Shown here piece by piece: positions 35,884 to 46,327 of a DNA stretch of 64,000 nt. Under the pieces are notes generated by a model. It saw only the letters and a program-made list of their open reading frames with translations, searched no databases and was not told where the DNA came from. The stretch lies in contig DAOMQA010000011.1 in NCBI GenBank assembly GCA_035445085.1, positions 1-64,000 of the forward strand, read 5' to 3'. A program made the translations under genes and the position numbers. This stretch comes from JBDHXE01 sp035445085. GTDB lineage: Bacteria; Bacteroidota; Ignavibacteria; Kapaibacteriales; UBA2268. Every line of letters starts with the position of its first letter. Within the stretch, counting starts at the first letter, position 1.

Positions 35884-37422
35884 ATGGGTTTTAGTATTTT
35901 AGAAGTCAATTTGCGTACTGATTATGCAACAGAGGACTTAGTTGTTGCTATTCAAAATAAACTCAATATCAAGGAGTTTAATTATGAAATCCTTAAACAG
36001 AGTTTAGACGGAAGAAGTGCTAATGATATACATTGGCAGATTAGGTTAGGTGTAAGTTCAGATGAATTAAAAAGTGGTGTAGCGCCAGAAGTTGAACAAT
36101 TAGATATACCTAATAATAAACACAAAGCAAAGAAGGTTGTAATAGTAGGTAGCGGGCCTGCAGGTATTTTTGCATCATCTATTCTTATTACTGCGGGGTA
36201 TCAAGTTACCTTAATCGAACAAGGGGCCGAAGTATATCAAAGGATTAAAGATGTAAAGCATTTTGAGAAAACTAGTGAGCTCAACGAAAGAAGTAATTAT
36301 GCTTTTGGTGAAGGCGGTGCTGGCACTTTTTCCGATGGTAAGTTAACTAGCAGAACCAAATCAATCGGCAAAGAGCGAGATTATATAATTGATAAATTTA
36401 TTGCATTAGGCGGTCCTGAAGAGATAAAGTACTTCTCTAAACCTCATGTTGGAAGTAATTTATTAACAAAAATTGTAAAGAATTTCCGTAAGGAATTAAT
36501 AGATAAGGGTGTGGAAATCACCTTTGACAACAAAATGACTAGTATTTACAAACAAGGAACAAAAATTACAGCAATCGAAACAGAAAAGGGAAAAATTACA
36601 GCTGATTATTTTATTGTTGCGACTGGACACTCTGCTTATGAAGTGTTTCAAAGTTTAGTAAATATTGGTGTAAAATTTCATTTAAAAGATTTTGCAATAG
36701 GTTCGCGAGTAGAACACCCACAAGAACTTATTAATAAATCTAAGTGGAGAACAGAATCATTACCCGGAGTAAAATCTGCCGATTATGCATTAACATTTAG
36801 CATACCGTCTAAAATGTCAGCTTATTCATTCTGTATGTGCCCCGGTGGAATGGTTGTGTCTGCTCCTCCCTACAAAGGACTTAATATAGTTAATGGTATG
36901 AGTAACTATAAAAGAAATTACCCATTTGCTAATTCTGCCTTGGTTGCTGGCGTAAATATTCAAAAACTAACAGGCAAAAACCTTGATGCACTTCAGGCAT
37001 TAGATTGGCTAATGAATTTAGAACGGAAATTCTATGATTTTACTGGCTCCTATAAAGCCCCAGCTGTGAAAGTATCTGATTTTATGAGTAAAAAAATTAC
37101 AAATACATTTGGAACAACTTCATATCCATTTGAATTAGTAAGTGCCGAGTATAGAGAATTATTCCCGCAAATAGTAATTGAGTCAATTTTTAACGGAATA
37201 AAAGAATTCTCAACAAAAATTAGAGGATTTGAAGAAGGTGTAATGATGGGCTTAGAAAGTCGAACCTCATCACCTATACAAGTAGAAAGAGACAATATTA
37301 AAGTAGCTGGCTTTGATAATTTATACTTTGCGGGAGAGGGCTCGGGACTTTCTGGAGGTATCGTAAGTTCTGCAGCTGATGGCATTAAATGCGCAATGGA
37401 TATAGCTAATAATGATAGGTAA
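35884..37422 (+). CDS. FAD-dependent dehydrogenase (COG2509 type)
   Basis: A 512-residue flavoprotein. An N-terminal segment of about 80 residues (VNLRTDYATEDLV, DIHWQIRLGV) precedes a dinucleotide fold VVIVGSGPAGIFAS. Other flavin contacts are FGEGGAGTFSDGKL, YFIVATGHSAY and the C-terminal LYFAGEGSGLSGGIVSSAADG. The family is widespread, about this length and of unknown substrate. A TATTTTTG box (35842-35849) upstream may serve as the -7 element. It is followed closely by the convergent 1311-residue gene. Confidence 0.9.
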   Translation: MGFSILEVNLRTDYATEDLVVAIQNKLNIKEFNYEILKQSLDGRSANDIHWQIRLGVSSDELKSGVAPEVEQLDIPNNKHKAKKVVIVGSGPAGIFASSILITAGYQVTLIEQGAEVYQRIKDVKHFEKTSELNERSNYAFGEGGAGTFSDGKLTSRTKSIGKERDYIIDKFIALGGPEEIKYFSKPHVGSNLLTKIVKNFRKELIDKGVEITFDNKMTSIYKQGTKITAIETEKGKITADYFIVATGHSAYEVFQSLVNIGVKFHLKDFAIGSRVEHPQELINKSKWRTESLPGVKSADYALTFSIPSKMSAYSFCMCPGGMVVSAPPYKGLNIVNGMSNYKRNYPFANSALVAGVNIQKLTGKNLDALQALDWLMNLERKFYDFTGSYKAPAVKVSDFMSKKITNTFGTTSYPFELVSAEYRELFPQIVIESIFNGIKEFSTKIRGFEEGVMMGLESRTSSPIQVERDNIKVAGFDNLYFAGEGSGLSGGIVSSAADGIKCAMDIANNDR

Positions 37423-37439
37423 AGTAACTGTGAATGAGG

Positions 37440-40400
37440 CTACTTTTGAATAATCACGCTCTTAATATCACTATTAATTCCATTATTTAAAATAATAAAA
37501 TATACTCCCGAAGAGACATTATCTAAATTAAATTTGATATTATATTTACCACTATTTAACTTTTCCAATCTCATATTTTTAATTAGATTACCATGTATAT
37601 CAGCTAAATTAATTTCTGTTAGTCCGTCACTAACAACTTCAATATCAAAATCTAATATAGTGTTCATTGGATTCTTGCTTTTGAGAATTATACCATTAGT
37701 CCCCCCTACCTCGACTGTTCTATAATTTATTATACAATCTCCATTAAGATTAATTAAAGTGCTATCTAATTGAGAATTAATTATTGCATTAGGGCTATAT
37801 ACTACACTATCAAGGTAAATTTTAGAACTTAAACTATGACCTAATAATGGTTTTACATTAATTTCGGACAACACTTCATTGTACAAATTAGAATTCTCAT
37901 TTAACTCATAAGTAAGCAAAAATTGCCCTGGCGTAAACTTAGCTTCGTTCATATTTAGAGAAGTAGATATTTGTTTTATACTATTTACATCAAAAATAGC
38001 CTTATCATAGCTAAAGAATAAAGTAATTTTCTTAATTTTGGTGTCTTTTAAAATAAGCTTATCATTAATAGAAATATCCAACGGCAAAACAAAGGATTGA
38101 TTGAAAAGAGCATCATATTTATCTGGTAAATTATATCTTATGTCATAATTTTGCTTATCAATTGTATTTCCAATTATTATATATTTTAGTTCAAATGGAC
38201 AGGGCTTTTGAATGGAAATACTAATACTATCTTGGTTTATACCTAAGCTATTATTATTATAGCCAAATTCTAATTCTAATGAGTCATTAGGTAATAGTGT
38301 TTTTGGGAAATCACTAAAATTGGGATTAATTATTATAAATGGACTTGGAACGTTGATATTAGCAATCTCGACAGTTTGAGTTTGACTAAAATTATATAAA
38401 TTCACCTTGAAAGTAGAGTTTACACCTATGCTATTTGTTCCAAAATCTATTAATTTCTTTGATAAGTCTACAAATTGGCTATCACTCCTCTCACCTTTGC
38501 AATATACCTTTATCTTTTTATTACATTCTTTTATCATAAATATGATAGAATCTAAATACTTATTCTTCTTTTGATAAGAAAATATAGCATTTAGAATATT
38601 TCTACCTTCCTTTAATTGCATTTCATCAGCTATTTCTAATAAAAATGTGTCCTTTTGGTACTCAATGCTACTTATATTTATTGGGTGGCTTACATCTATT
38701 ATAAAATCTTTTACAACATCGCCACAACTCTCAAAATTATTAATTATTCCAAAGTCAATCGTATCTTTATAAGAAATTATCAATTCATTTTGAGGTGGAA
38801 CAACAACTATTGGTATTTCTTTATTGCAAGGCTGCAAAATTAAGTTAGCTTGAATTGTATCAGTACTGCTAAAATCAAAATGTAATTTAATGTTGTTAAG
38901 GGGCAATTGCAGTTTTTTTGGTAAACTTTCATTAATTTTTATATGATTACTATTAATTGTATCCTTAATATAAAAGTCATAAGCAGGATTAATATTTAAA
39001 TTAAAGGAAGTATCCAATTGGTTTATACAATTAGGTAAATGCGAGAAGTCGTATCTAATAGTATCTGGCAGAAATTGTGGTTCAATTATATTTGCAGTGA
39101 TAGGAATTTTTAAGGTATCGTAATTATCTAAATCTACATTCTTATAAATAACAATAATTTCATCATAGTAAGTGCCTATTGGTAAACTTGGGTCAATGCT
39201 TATAACGATTTCATTTATCGAATTGGCTAATAATAAAACTTCATTTTCTATAATAAATTTCGAGCTTGATAAAGTAAATATATTTTTTAACAATTTTTGC
39301 AAGTTTGCCCTTATATCTTTGGGTCCATTTACAATCAAATTAAGCCCTTTTTTGTAAATAGTATCGCAAGTCGATATGATATCACCGAAATCAATACCCA
39401 AAGTGGGGTCGGCTAATAGGATAGATTTTTTATTATTCTTTCTTACACCTTCTAATTGTACGCTTTTGTCTACATTGCATAGTTTAATATTTAAAATAGC
39501 ACTTTTAGGATTATTATCAGTAGATTGAAATTGCACTGTAATTATAGTATCAGATTTTGCTGGGATAATTAATGGATTTAAAGTAGTAATTACTGGGTTA
39601 ATAATCGAAAAATTCGTAAGTGGGTTAATTGTTATGTTATTTGGTGCAATAATTAGAGTGCTGTCACTAAGATTTGATAGTTTAATACTTTGTATCGGAG
39701 TTGTATCGTAATCAAATGATAAGGTATTCGGGCTCAAACTAAAGTCTGGGTTATTATATCTTAGTTCAATAACAATAGAAGTGTCGCTACAATAGGAAGC
39801 ATTTCTTGCTACAAAAACATATTTGCCGCTTTTATCAATAATTATACTTTGTGATTGACTAATTAGCACACCATCCTTTAGCCAAAAGTATTCTACATTA
39901 TTAGCAGAAATTACTTTGCCAAAAAAATTAAACTGCTTAGTACCACATATATCTATTATAGTATCTTTATTAAAAGTTAAATTATTTTCTTGGTTTACAA
40001 TATGAGCTTCGGGAGAAAGCAAAAATTCTAATACTATATTGTTTGAATCTACACATCCAGACTGTTTATCAGTAACTATAAGTGTATATTTACCTTGTTT
40101 AGTTGCTTGTAAGATATAATTATTATTATTTAAGTCTATATTATCAAGATACCAATCATAAGAGTATTTATCGAGAGATTGTAGGTCCGAAACTACATTG
40201 GCAGTTTCACCTATACAATATTTAATTTTACCCTCTTTTGTCGATAACATTGGCATGGGAGGTATTGATTTCTCAACTGGTTTATGACTAGCAGCATAAT
40301 CTGTTTCGTTGTATGCACGCCCTCGCCCCTTCTGTGGTGCGTTATCGTGCATTTCTGGATTTACGGCACTTTGTTGGTAACGATATATATACAACCTATA

Positions 40401-41375
40401 AGAATATTTTTCTCCACAATTAAATGTGCCTACTTTAAAATTGTCGGTATAAGTTGAGTTTGTTAAGTCTGGCAAAGTATCAATGATTGTATATGGTCCT
40501 ATTTTTTGACCTGGTTTATATATTTCACCATCGTTTAATATTATGGATTGATTGCCGTTATCAATAAATCTTACAACTAAATAGCCTTCATTTTTATCAC
40601 TTATTTTGCTCGCAGGCGACCATTCTAACTTAATAGCTTTAAAATCACTTGTTATATTGGATTGAAGATTTGGAGTATTTATCCATGTAGGCTCTCTAAG
40701 TTGCCTCCAGAATATATGATTTGTAAACAGAGAATTTGTTTCACTTTCATTTGGGTGTCCTTTTGTGCCTTTGTCGCTTGTGATAGCCAAGCTATTATCT
40801 AAGCCACCATTATAATCGCTAATAGTTGCGCCTGGGTAAACTCTAACTGAATTAATAGCAGAATGTGGCGTACCAACTTTAGCACCAATTATAGCATCAA
40901 AGACAAGATTACTTTTAGATATAGGCATATGTGCTAACGTATGAACATTATTTCCATCTTGATCTTGTAATTGGATTAAATCATGGGAAGCACTAATATT
41001 TAATGCTTTAGAATCTGGGCTATTAATTGAATTATCAAAATATTCAGAAGACGATGCAGCTACTTCAATATAGCCATCAGATTTATCTGTATCAATATTC
41101 CCATCTCTATGATTGATGACTATGACGGTCCCACTTCTTAGATTTCTCCATAGTGGGATATCTTTAAATATAATTGCTGGGCGCCACGCATCGCCATTTG
41201 TGGAATTATCTCTTAATGAATATCCAACTATATTAGACATATCTTTTATGACTAATATTTCGGTCCATTCCAAATCTGGAGTCTTATCGTTAAAGTATTC
41301 GCTTATCACAAAAGACTGTCCAAATAAGTTTGACTTAATTACGAAAAGCATCAATATAATAAGACAAACTTTCAT
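37440..41375 (-). CDS. Giant secreted protein with lamin-tail-like domain and T9SS type A sorting domain
   Basis: A 1311-residue protein with an N-terminal signal peptide (KVCLIILMLFVIKSNLFGQ), then a lamin-tail-like domain (FVISEYFNDKTPDLEWTEIL, about 22-150), a fibronectin-like segment, and immunoglobulin-like modules (GKYTLIVTDKQSGC and GKYVFVARNAS). A long array of Hydin/choice-of-anchor-D type modules (about 560-1110) and a cohesin-like region follow. The last 80 or so residues form a sorting domain (NSGKYNIKFNLDNVSSGVYF, ending VIIQK). It should be displayed at the surface through the type IX system. Lamin-tail domains in secreted bacterial proteins often accompany nucleases or anchors; no enzyme motif is seen. 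It stands as a single gene. Confidence 0.87.
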   Translation of the reverse strand: MKVCLIILMLFVIKSNLFGQSFVISEYFNDKTPDLEWTEILVIKDMSNIVGYSLRDNSTNGDAWRPAIIFKDIPLWRNLRSGTVIVINHRDGNIDTDKSDGYIEVAASSSEYFDNSINSPDSKALNISASHDLIQLQDQDGNNVHTLAHMPISKSNLVFDAIIGAKVGTPHSAINSVRVYPGATISDYNGGLDNSLAITSDKGTKGHPNESETNSLFTNHIFWRQLREPTWINTPNLQSNITSDFKAIKLEWSPASKISDKNEGYLVVRFIDNGNQSIILNDGEIYKPGQKIGPYTIIDTLPDLTNSTYTDNFKVGTFNCGEKYSYRLYIYRYQQSAVNPEMHDNAPQKGRGRAYNETDYAASHKPVEKSIPPMPMLSTKEGKIKYCIGETANVVSDLQSLDKYSYDWYLDNIDLNNNNYILQATKQGKYTLIVTDKQSGCVDSNNIVLEFLLSPEAHIVNQENNLTFNKDTIIDICGTKQFNFFGKVISANNVEYFWLKDGVLISQSQSIIIDKSGKYVFVARNASYCSDTSIVIELRYNNPDFSLSPNTLSFDYDTTPIQSIKLSNLSDSTLIIAPNNITINPLTNFSIINPVITTLNPLIIPAKSDTIITVQFQSTDNNPKSAILNIKLCNVDKSVQLEGVRKNNKKSILLADPTLGIDFGDIISTCDTIYKKGLNLIVNGPKDIRANLQKLLKNIFTLSSSKFIIENEVLLLANSINEIVISIDPSLPIGTYYDEIIVIYKNVDLDNYDTLKIPITANIIEPQFLPDTIRYDFSHLPNCINQLDTSFNLNINPAYDFYIKDTINSNHIKINESLPKKLQLPLNNIKLHFDFSSTDTIQANLILQPCNKEIPIVVVPPQNELIISYKDTIDFGIINNFESCGDVVKDFIIDVSHPINISSIEYQKDTFLLEIADEMQLKEGRNILNAIFSYQKKNKYLDSIIFMIKECNKKIKVYCKGERSDSQFVDLSKKLIDFGTNSIGVNSTFKVNLYNFSQTQTVEIANINVPSPFIIINPNFSDFPKTLLPNDSLELEFGYNNNSLGINQDSISISIQKPCPFELKYIIIGNTIDKQNYDIRYNLPDKYDALFNQSFVLPLDISINDKLILKDTKIKKITLFFSYDKAIFDVNSIKQISTSLNMNEAKFTPGQFLLTYELNENSNLYNEVLSEINVKPLLGHSLSSKIYLDSVVYSPNAIINSQLDSTLINLNGDCIINYRTVEVGGTNGIILKSKNPMNTILDFDIEVVSDGLTEINLADIHGNLIKNMRLEKLNSGKYNIKFNLDNVSSGVYFIILNNGINSDIKSVIIQK

Positions 41376-41554
41376 TAGTTTGATAATTATTAAAACATAT
41401 AGAAACGAATTATTTAAAAATTATTTATAAAATTGAATAAAATATTTTTTTATTAAAAATTAATGTAGTATTTTGGAGTAGTTTTTATAGGTTATGGGGA
41501 TTTTTTTCTGTTTTTGATTTTTTTTCTATATTTCTATTTTCTAAAGGAATTTTT

Positions 41555-41794
41555 ATGAATATTTATGTTGGCAATTTGAATTATAAAACTTCAGAAGCTT
41601 CTTTAAGAGAACTTTTTGAAAAGTTCGGTGAAGTTGAATCTGTAAAATTAGTGAAAGACCGCGATACTGGCAAGAAAAAAGGTTTCGGATTCGTTATGAT
41701 GGATGACGAATTTGGTCAAAAAGCAATCGATGAACTTAACGACAAAGAATTTGACGGTCGTAATTTAAAAGTTAATCAAGCGCATTCTAAATAG
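41555..41794 (+). CDS. RRM-domain RNA-binding protein
   Basis: A 79-residue single RNA-recognition motif. RNP2 (IYVGNLNY, residues 2-9) and RNP1 (KKGFGFVMM, about 44-52) are complete, including the aromatic residues that stack on RNA. Such small proteins are common in Bacteroidetes and cyanobacteria and bind single-stranded RNA, often in cold adaptation. AAAGGA lies upstream of the ATG. The untranslated leader is T-rich. A strong terminator follows. Confidence 0.96.
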   Translation: MNIYVGNLNYKTSEASLRELFEKFGEVESVKLVKDRDTGKKKGFGFVMMDDEFGQKAIDELNDKEFDGRNLKVNQAHSK

Positions 41795-41836
41795 TTTTTT
41801 TTATCTCTCTCTTTTCCCCAAACTTATTTTATAAAA

Positions 41837-41861
41837 TTGCGGTTTCATAACCGCTTTTTTT
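41837..41861 (+). terminator. Terminator after the RRM gene
   Basis: GCGGTT (41839-41844) pairs with AACCGC (41849-41854) across TCAT and is followed by seven Ts. Confidence 0.88.
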
Positions 41862-41893
41862 GTATTATATAGCATATAATCTCATATATGCAC

Positions 41894-42493
41894 TTAACTA
41901 TTACCTTGATTCCTTTTAACTGAGGCTTTTCTTTTTTTAGATATAGGGGTATACCATAACCAAAAGCCTGTAATTGATAGCAACAAAAAAGTAAGCCCCA
42001 TAATTGTAGAGTAGCTTGTCTTGAAATAATCATTATTTGTGCTAAATAATACGTCAAAGATTGTTCCATCGTGAATATTCTCTATAATATCAGAGTTCCT
42101 ACGGCTTATTTGAAGCACTGTACCTTTTGCGCCATCAAGTTGTATTTCCCAATAATCATCTTCAAACAAGAATTTGACCACCCCCTTTTGCGGTCTGGCG
42201 TCAATTCTATCTAATTCTGGCGACAAATTGGCTGATATAGAATCTTTTAAAGTCAGAACTGCAATTTTATGAAGGCTGTCCATAGGTAACCAATTTGACA
42301 AATTACTTGATGTACCTTTTGCTGTTGGAGGAGCAATTAGCCCAAAGGAATGCTTTTTCCAAGCTAACAATATACCAGACAGTGTAATAATAACAATGCC
42401 CACAAACATAGCAATAGATACTTGTTTATGTAATTTCCTGAATAATTTATTTATTTTTGTGCTTTTATAGTTATTTTTTTCTTTATCAATCAT
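41894..42493 (-). CDS. PepSY-associated membrane protein
   Basis: A 199-residue protein with two membrane helices, one near residues 28-47 (AMFVGIVIITLSGILLAW) and one near 165-182 (MGLTFLLLSITGFWLWYT), framing a periplasmic segment. The layout, RKLHKQ before helix 1 and FWLWYTPISKKRK after helix 2, fits the PepSY-associated TM family, often linked to iron uptake or flavin reduction. There is no ferric reductase or receptor gene nearby, so the role is unclear. Confidence 0.75.
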   Translation of the reverse strand: MIDKEKNNYKSTKINKLFRKLHKQVSIAMFVGIVIITLSGILLAWKKHSFGLIAPPTAKGTSSNLSNWLPMDSLHKIAVLTLKDSISANLSPELDRIDARPQKGVVKFLFEDDYWEIQLDGAKGTVLQISRRNSDIIENIHDGTIFDVLFSTNNDYFKTSYSTIMGLTFLLLSITGFWLWYTPISKKRKASVKRNQGNS

Positions 42494-42588
42494 TCTTTTT
42501 TACTTTTTAGAATAGCAAAACGATAGAATTAGCAAATTATTCGAATTAATATATTTAGTAGCTTAATATATAGTTTAAGTATCTTAGT

Positions 42589-43205
42589 TTATTCAATTTC
42601 ATATCTAATTATATCGTCTTCTACGCTGAACTTAAATTTAACATTTTTGTTCGCTATATATGAGCTTAATTGTTCAATAGTTGGGTAATCATTTTCGCCA
42701 ATAAAACAACGAGCATCGTCAATTAACAATATATGTGGTAAAATAGGTCCACTAAATATTGCATCAATTTCTTCTAATATAGGACAATTTCTATCTCCTT
42801 TAGCAGTAACACCTGCTGAATAGTGCCCATCTAACCAAAATATGATTGGCTCATTTATTTCTGCTAGTATATTTTTAAGAACTTTACCGCTATCCCCTTC
42901 TAATATATTAATATGATTATATTTTTTAAACCTATTTGCAGCTAATTTGTATAATTGTTCACTTAGTTCAATAGAATAAATCTTTTTAAAATTATCTTTT
43001 TGAGCATAAATCATATCTCCGTAATAAGTGCCACTTTCTACCAATATCTTATATTTAGACTTAGATTGATAATCTTTGATTATTTGCTGTTTTATGAGGT
43101 GTGGAGGCGGAATTGGTCTCCCATTTTTTTCCAACGCCTTAGCTTTATGTGTTCGAATATTCTGTAAGCAAGTCTGTATAATAATATCCTAAAGTTTGGT
43201 TTCAT
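42589..43205 (-). pseudogene. SAM-dependent methyltransferase split by a one-base frameshift in a poly-A run
   Basis: The main frame (from about 43130 to 42589, about 180 residues) carries a methyltransferase-like core: VESGTYYGDMIYAQK, IYSIELSEQLY, NILEGDSGKVL, IFWLDGHYSAG. It has no ATG. In another frame an ATG at 43205 opens 25 codons ending LRRW, directly before a run of seven As (43124-43130 on the plus strand as Ts). One extra A there would join the two parts into a continuous protein of about 205 residues through RRWKKNGRPIPPPH, the start expected for this family. As written, the ATG frame stops 12 codons later. It is either a broken gene, a sequencing error, or a gene read by slippage. 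Confidence 0.75.
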
Positions 43206-43269
43206 ATTATTTACTTATATTAGTTATTAATCAAGCAAATATAATTAAAAAAATAATATTTGCTCTTAT

Positions 43270-43300
43270 AAAAGAAGCCCCAAACATTTAATTTGAGGCT
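43270..43300 (-). terminator. Terminator of the DEAD-box helicase gene
   Basis: On the minus strand AGCCTCAAA pairs with TTTGGGGCT (one G-U) and is followed by a short T-rich stretch. Confidence 0.6.
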
Positions 43301-43331
43301 ACGACAATACATACTACGATAAAAAATAATA

Positions 43332-45110
43332 TTATCTGCTTCTCTTTGCTTTCCTACTATCAGATTTTGGTTGCGAATAACCTGTCTGCTTTGCATTATC
43401 CTTAGAGTCAGAATATTTTACTATTAACCATTTGTCATCGAATTTATTTCCATTAAGAGCTTTAATTACTTGTTCAGAATACTTTGACTCAATTTCAAAT
43501 GTAGTATGCTTTTTGGAAAGTTCAATTCTACCAATATGAAATTTTGTACCCCTATTCGTCTTGTTTAAGATATCAATCAATAGTCCTGCATAAAAATCAT
43601 CACTCTTGCCCATATTGATAAAGAGCTTCGCAAACGACATCTCGTCATAACTACGCTCTCTTCTGCCACCTCTTTCGCTTCTTTCTTTTCTATCGAATCT
43701 ATCACTACGTCTATCGCCTGATTCTTTACCATTAGATCGGTCTTTAGACCTTTTTCTATCGCCTTTGGCTTCAAATTCAAACGTATCTTTAATATTTAAA
43801 TCACGTGCATTTCTATAATATTGCAAAAATCTATTAAACTCAACAGATACTAAACGAGTTATTAAATCTTCCTTTTCTAACCAACCAAGTTTTTTATAAA
43901 TAATTGGTAAATATGGTTCGATATCATTATGTTCAATTTCAATATGCTCTATCTTATCAATTAAACTAAATAATTGTTTTTCGCATACTTCCTTACCTGA
44001 TGGTACTTGTCCCCATTCAAATTGCTTCCCAATTTTCTTTTCAATTAGCTTAATTTTTGATTTTTCTTTCACATTAATAATTGCGATAGAGATACCAGTT
44101 TTTCCAGCTCTACCAGTTCTACCACTACGATGCGTATATTGCTCGCTCTCGTCAGGTAAGTTATAATTAATTATGTGAGTTAAATTATCAACATCTATAC
44201 CACGCGCCGCAATATCGGTAGCCACTAATAATTGCACTGTTTTATTTCTGAATTTAGCCATTACTAAGTCGCGTTGTGTTTGAGATAAGTCTCCGTGTAA
44301 TGGTTCTGAATTATATCCGTCGGCAATTAATTTATCGGCAACGTCTTGAGTTTCGGCTCGTGTTCTGCAAAATATTATACCATAAATATTGGGATAATAA
44401 TCAACTAATCTTTTTAAAGTATTATATTTGTCTTTAGCTTGCACCATATAGCATAAGTGCCTAACATTATCAGAGCCAGAGTTTTTATTGCCGACAGTGA
44501 TTTCTTTAGGTTTCTTCATATATTTGCTAGCTATCTGTGCTATTTCATTCGCCATAGTAGCAGAAAATAGCAATGTAGTTCTTTCTGTTGGTAGCTCCGA
44601 GATAATACGGTTTATGCTTTCGGAAAAGCCCATATTAAGCATTTCATCGGCTTCGTCAAGCACCAACATTTCTATGAAAGACAAATCAACAACATTTCTA
44701 TCAACCAAATCAATAAGCCTCCCCGGTGTAGCAACTATAATGTGTACTCCTTTTTTTATAGCTTTAATTTGTGACTCAATACTTGAACCTCCATAAACTG
44801 GGACAATTTTTACATTGTCTAAATATTTCGCAAATTCAATTAAGTCATCTGATATTTGAACACAAAGTTCACGAGTTGGGCATAGTATCAAAGCAGAAGT
44901 ATTACGACCATCATTATTGATATTATTAAGAATGGGCAATCCATAAGCAGCAGTTTTACCGGTACCAGTTTGAGCTAATGCAATTAAGTCTTGCTTATTG
45001 TTTAAAAGGAAAGGAATCACTTGTTCCTGTATGGGCGTAGGAGATTTGAAGCCAATCTCTGCAATGGCTTTTATTAGTTCGGAATTTAATCCTGTATCGA
45101 GAAATGTCAT
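43332..45110 (-). CDS. DEAD-box ATP-dependent RNA helicase
   Basis: A 592-residue helicase with the full motif set: Q motif FKSPTPIQEQ, motif I AQTGTGKT, PTRELC, TPGRLID, motif II DEAD, motif III SAT, ATDIAARGID and motif VI HRSGRTGRAG. The C-terminal extension contains a very basic Arg/Asp/Ser/Glu-rich stretch and then a DbpA-type RNA-binding domain (about 500-575). This arrangement fits DeaD/CsdA-like proteins acting in ribosome assembly and cold growth. A TACTTTTG box lies upstream at 45148-45155 (minus strand). Confidence 0.95.
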   Translation of the reverse strand: MTFLDTGLNSELIKAIAEIGFKSPTPIQEQVIPFLLNNKQDLIALAQTGTGKTAAYGLPILNNINNDGRNTSALILCPTRELCVQISDDLIEFAKYLDNVKIVPVYGGSSIESQIKAIKKGVHIIVATPGRLIDLVDRNVVDLSFIEMLVLDEADEMLNMGFSESINRIISELPTERTTLLFSATMANEIAQIASKYMKKPKEITVGNKNSGSDNVRHLCYMVQAKDKYNTLKRLVDYYPNIYGIIFCRTRAETQDVADKLIADGYNSEPLHGDLSQTQRDLVMAKFRNKTVQLLVATDIAARGIDVDNLTHIINYNLPDESEQYTHRSGRTGRAGKTGISIAIINVKEKSKIKLIEKKIGKQFEWGQVPSGKEVCEKQLFSLIDKIEHIEIEHNDIEPYLPIIYKKLGWLEKEDLITRLVSVEFNRFLQYYRNARDLNIKDTFEFEAKGDRKRSKDRSNGKESGDRRSDRFDRKERSERGGRRERSYDEMSFAKLFINMGKSDDFYAGLLIDILNKTNRGTKFHIGRIELSKKHTTFEIESKYSEQVIKALNGNKFDDKWLIVKYSDSKDNAKQTGYSQPKSDSRKAKRSR

Positions 45111-45185
45111 TAATTATACTTTTGTTGATTAATTTAAAAAATCAACACAAAAGTAAGCAATTAAATTGGATAAGCTCTTATTTTT

Positions 45186-46223
45186 TTAGGAATTTGATTG
45201 ATTTTCTAATTTTCCAATAAAAAAGTCTTTACCAGGTAACTTATTTACTTTTTCTCTTAAAGTGAATATACCACCAAAGAATAATTGCACAAAAAGAGTA
45301 GTAGCATGGTTGATAGTAGCATAAGCCAAGGCTGTTTCTTTATCTATGCCATAAAGCCCTATCATTGCATAAGTTAAAAGTGTATGCATCACTCCTATTC
45401 CACTTGGGGTTGGTGCAATTGTAACACCAATACCGGATACAATCAATAAAAAGAGTGCGTCGCCAAGGCTAACATGAATAGTATTTGAGAAGTCAAAGCA
45501 GAAGAACATCAAGTATAAAGGCAAAGAATATAGGAACCAGATAAGCAACGATTCAGTAATTAATCTAAAATATAAACTTGGACTCTTGAGGATAGCAAAC
45601 CCTTGCAGAAATTTCTTATATATATCAATCAAGCGATGATAAAGTTTTTCAGATATCGGCTTAATAGTATACTTAAGAGTTGTATACACAAAAGGAGGAT
45701 AAAAGCTAAGTATAATTACAGCCATTACTAGAGCTGAGAACCCAATAATTTTATTTGTATCAATACCGGGTAACATGGTAATAACTTTGTCTCTCGCTAC
45801 AAAAAAAGCAATAGCAAATAAAAAACCTAAGGTAATAACATCTAATACCCTTTCAAACACAATGGTAGCAAATACAGATGAGACACTTGTTTTTTCTCTT
45901 TGAGCAAAAACATAAGGCCGCACTAATTCACCTAATCTAGGAAACAGTGAATTAAAAAAATAGCCAACCATTACCGAAGAAAATAAATTTAGTAAATTGG
46001 CATCAGGCAGAAACGGTTTAACGATTGTTTTCCATCTAAAAGCTCTGATGAAATGTGAAAAGAGAATGATAGGTATAGAAAACAATACCCATTTATAGTC
46101 CGCTGATAAAAGTATAGAATATAAATTAGAATAATTTATATTCTTTATAGCGAACCATAAAGACACCACGATAATAAGAACCGTGATTGCCCATGTAATT
46201 ATATTTTTAATTTTTGATTTCAT
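45186..46223 (-). CDS. UPF0104 / lysylphosphatidylglycerol synthase TM-region family protein
   Basis: A 345-residue polytopic membrane protein with about eight hydrophobic helices. The family signatures are HFIRAFRWK, the MVGYFFNSLFPRLGELVRPY segment and GVTIAPTPSGIGVMHTLL. Members include the flippase part of MprF and glycosyl-lipid transport proteins. The catalytic domain of MprF is absent, so aminoacyl transfer is not expected. The gene is divergent from mrp and has no visible operon partner. Confidence 0.88.
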   Translation of the reverse strand: MKSKIKNIITWAITVLIIVVSLWFAIKNINYSNLYSILLSADYKWVLFSIPIILFSHFIRAFRWKTIVKPFLPDANLLNLFSSVMVGYFFNSLFPRLGELVRPYVFAQREKTSVSSVFATIVFERVLDVITLGFLFAIAFFVARDKVITMLPGIDTNKIIGFSALVMAVIILSFYPPFVYTTLKYTIKPISEKLYHRLIDIYKKFLQGFAILKSPSLYFRLITESLLIWFLYSLPLYLMFFCFDFSNTIHVSLGDALFLLIVSGIGVTIAPTPSGIGVMHTLLTYAMIGLYGIDKETALAYATINHATTLFVQLFFGGIFTLREKVNKLPGKDFFIGKLENQSNS

Positions 46224-46327
46224 CTATTTTACTTATACATAAAAGTAATTATTTTTTCTCACAATTTAAAATTTTGCTATGCTTATTTTGTCTATAACCC
46301 ATATTTTCTAATAAATTTTCAAGAATA

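Noticed and set aside
41845..42069. A minus-strand frame overlapping the PepSY-type gene
   Set aside because: It overlaps a better gene in another frame and has neither a signal nor a domain.
43577..43780. A second minus-strand frame inside the helicase gene
   Set aside because: It comes from the low-complexity Arg/Ser/Glu-rich stretch of the helicase.
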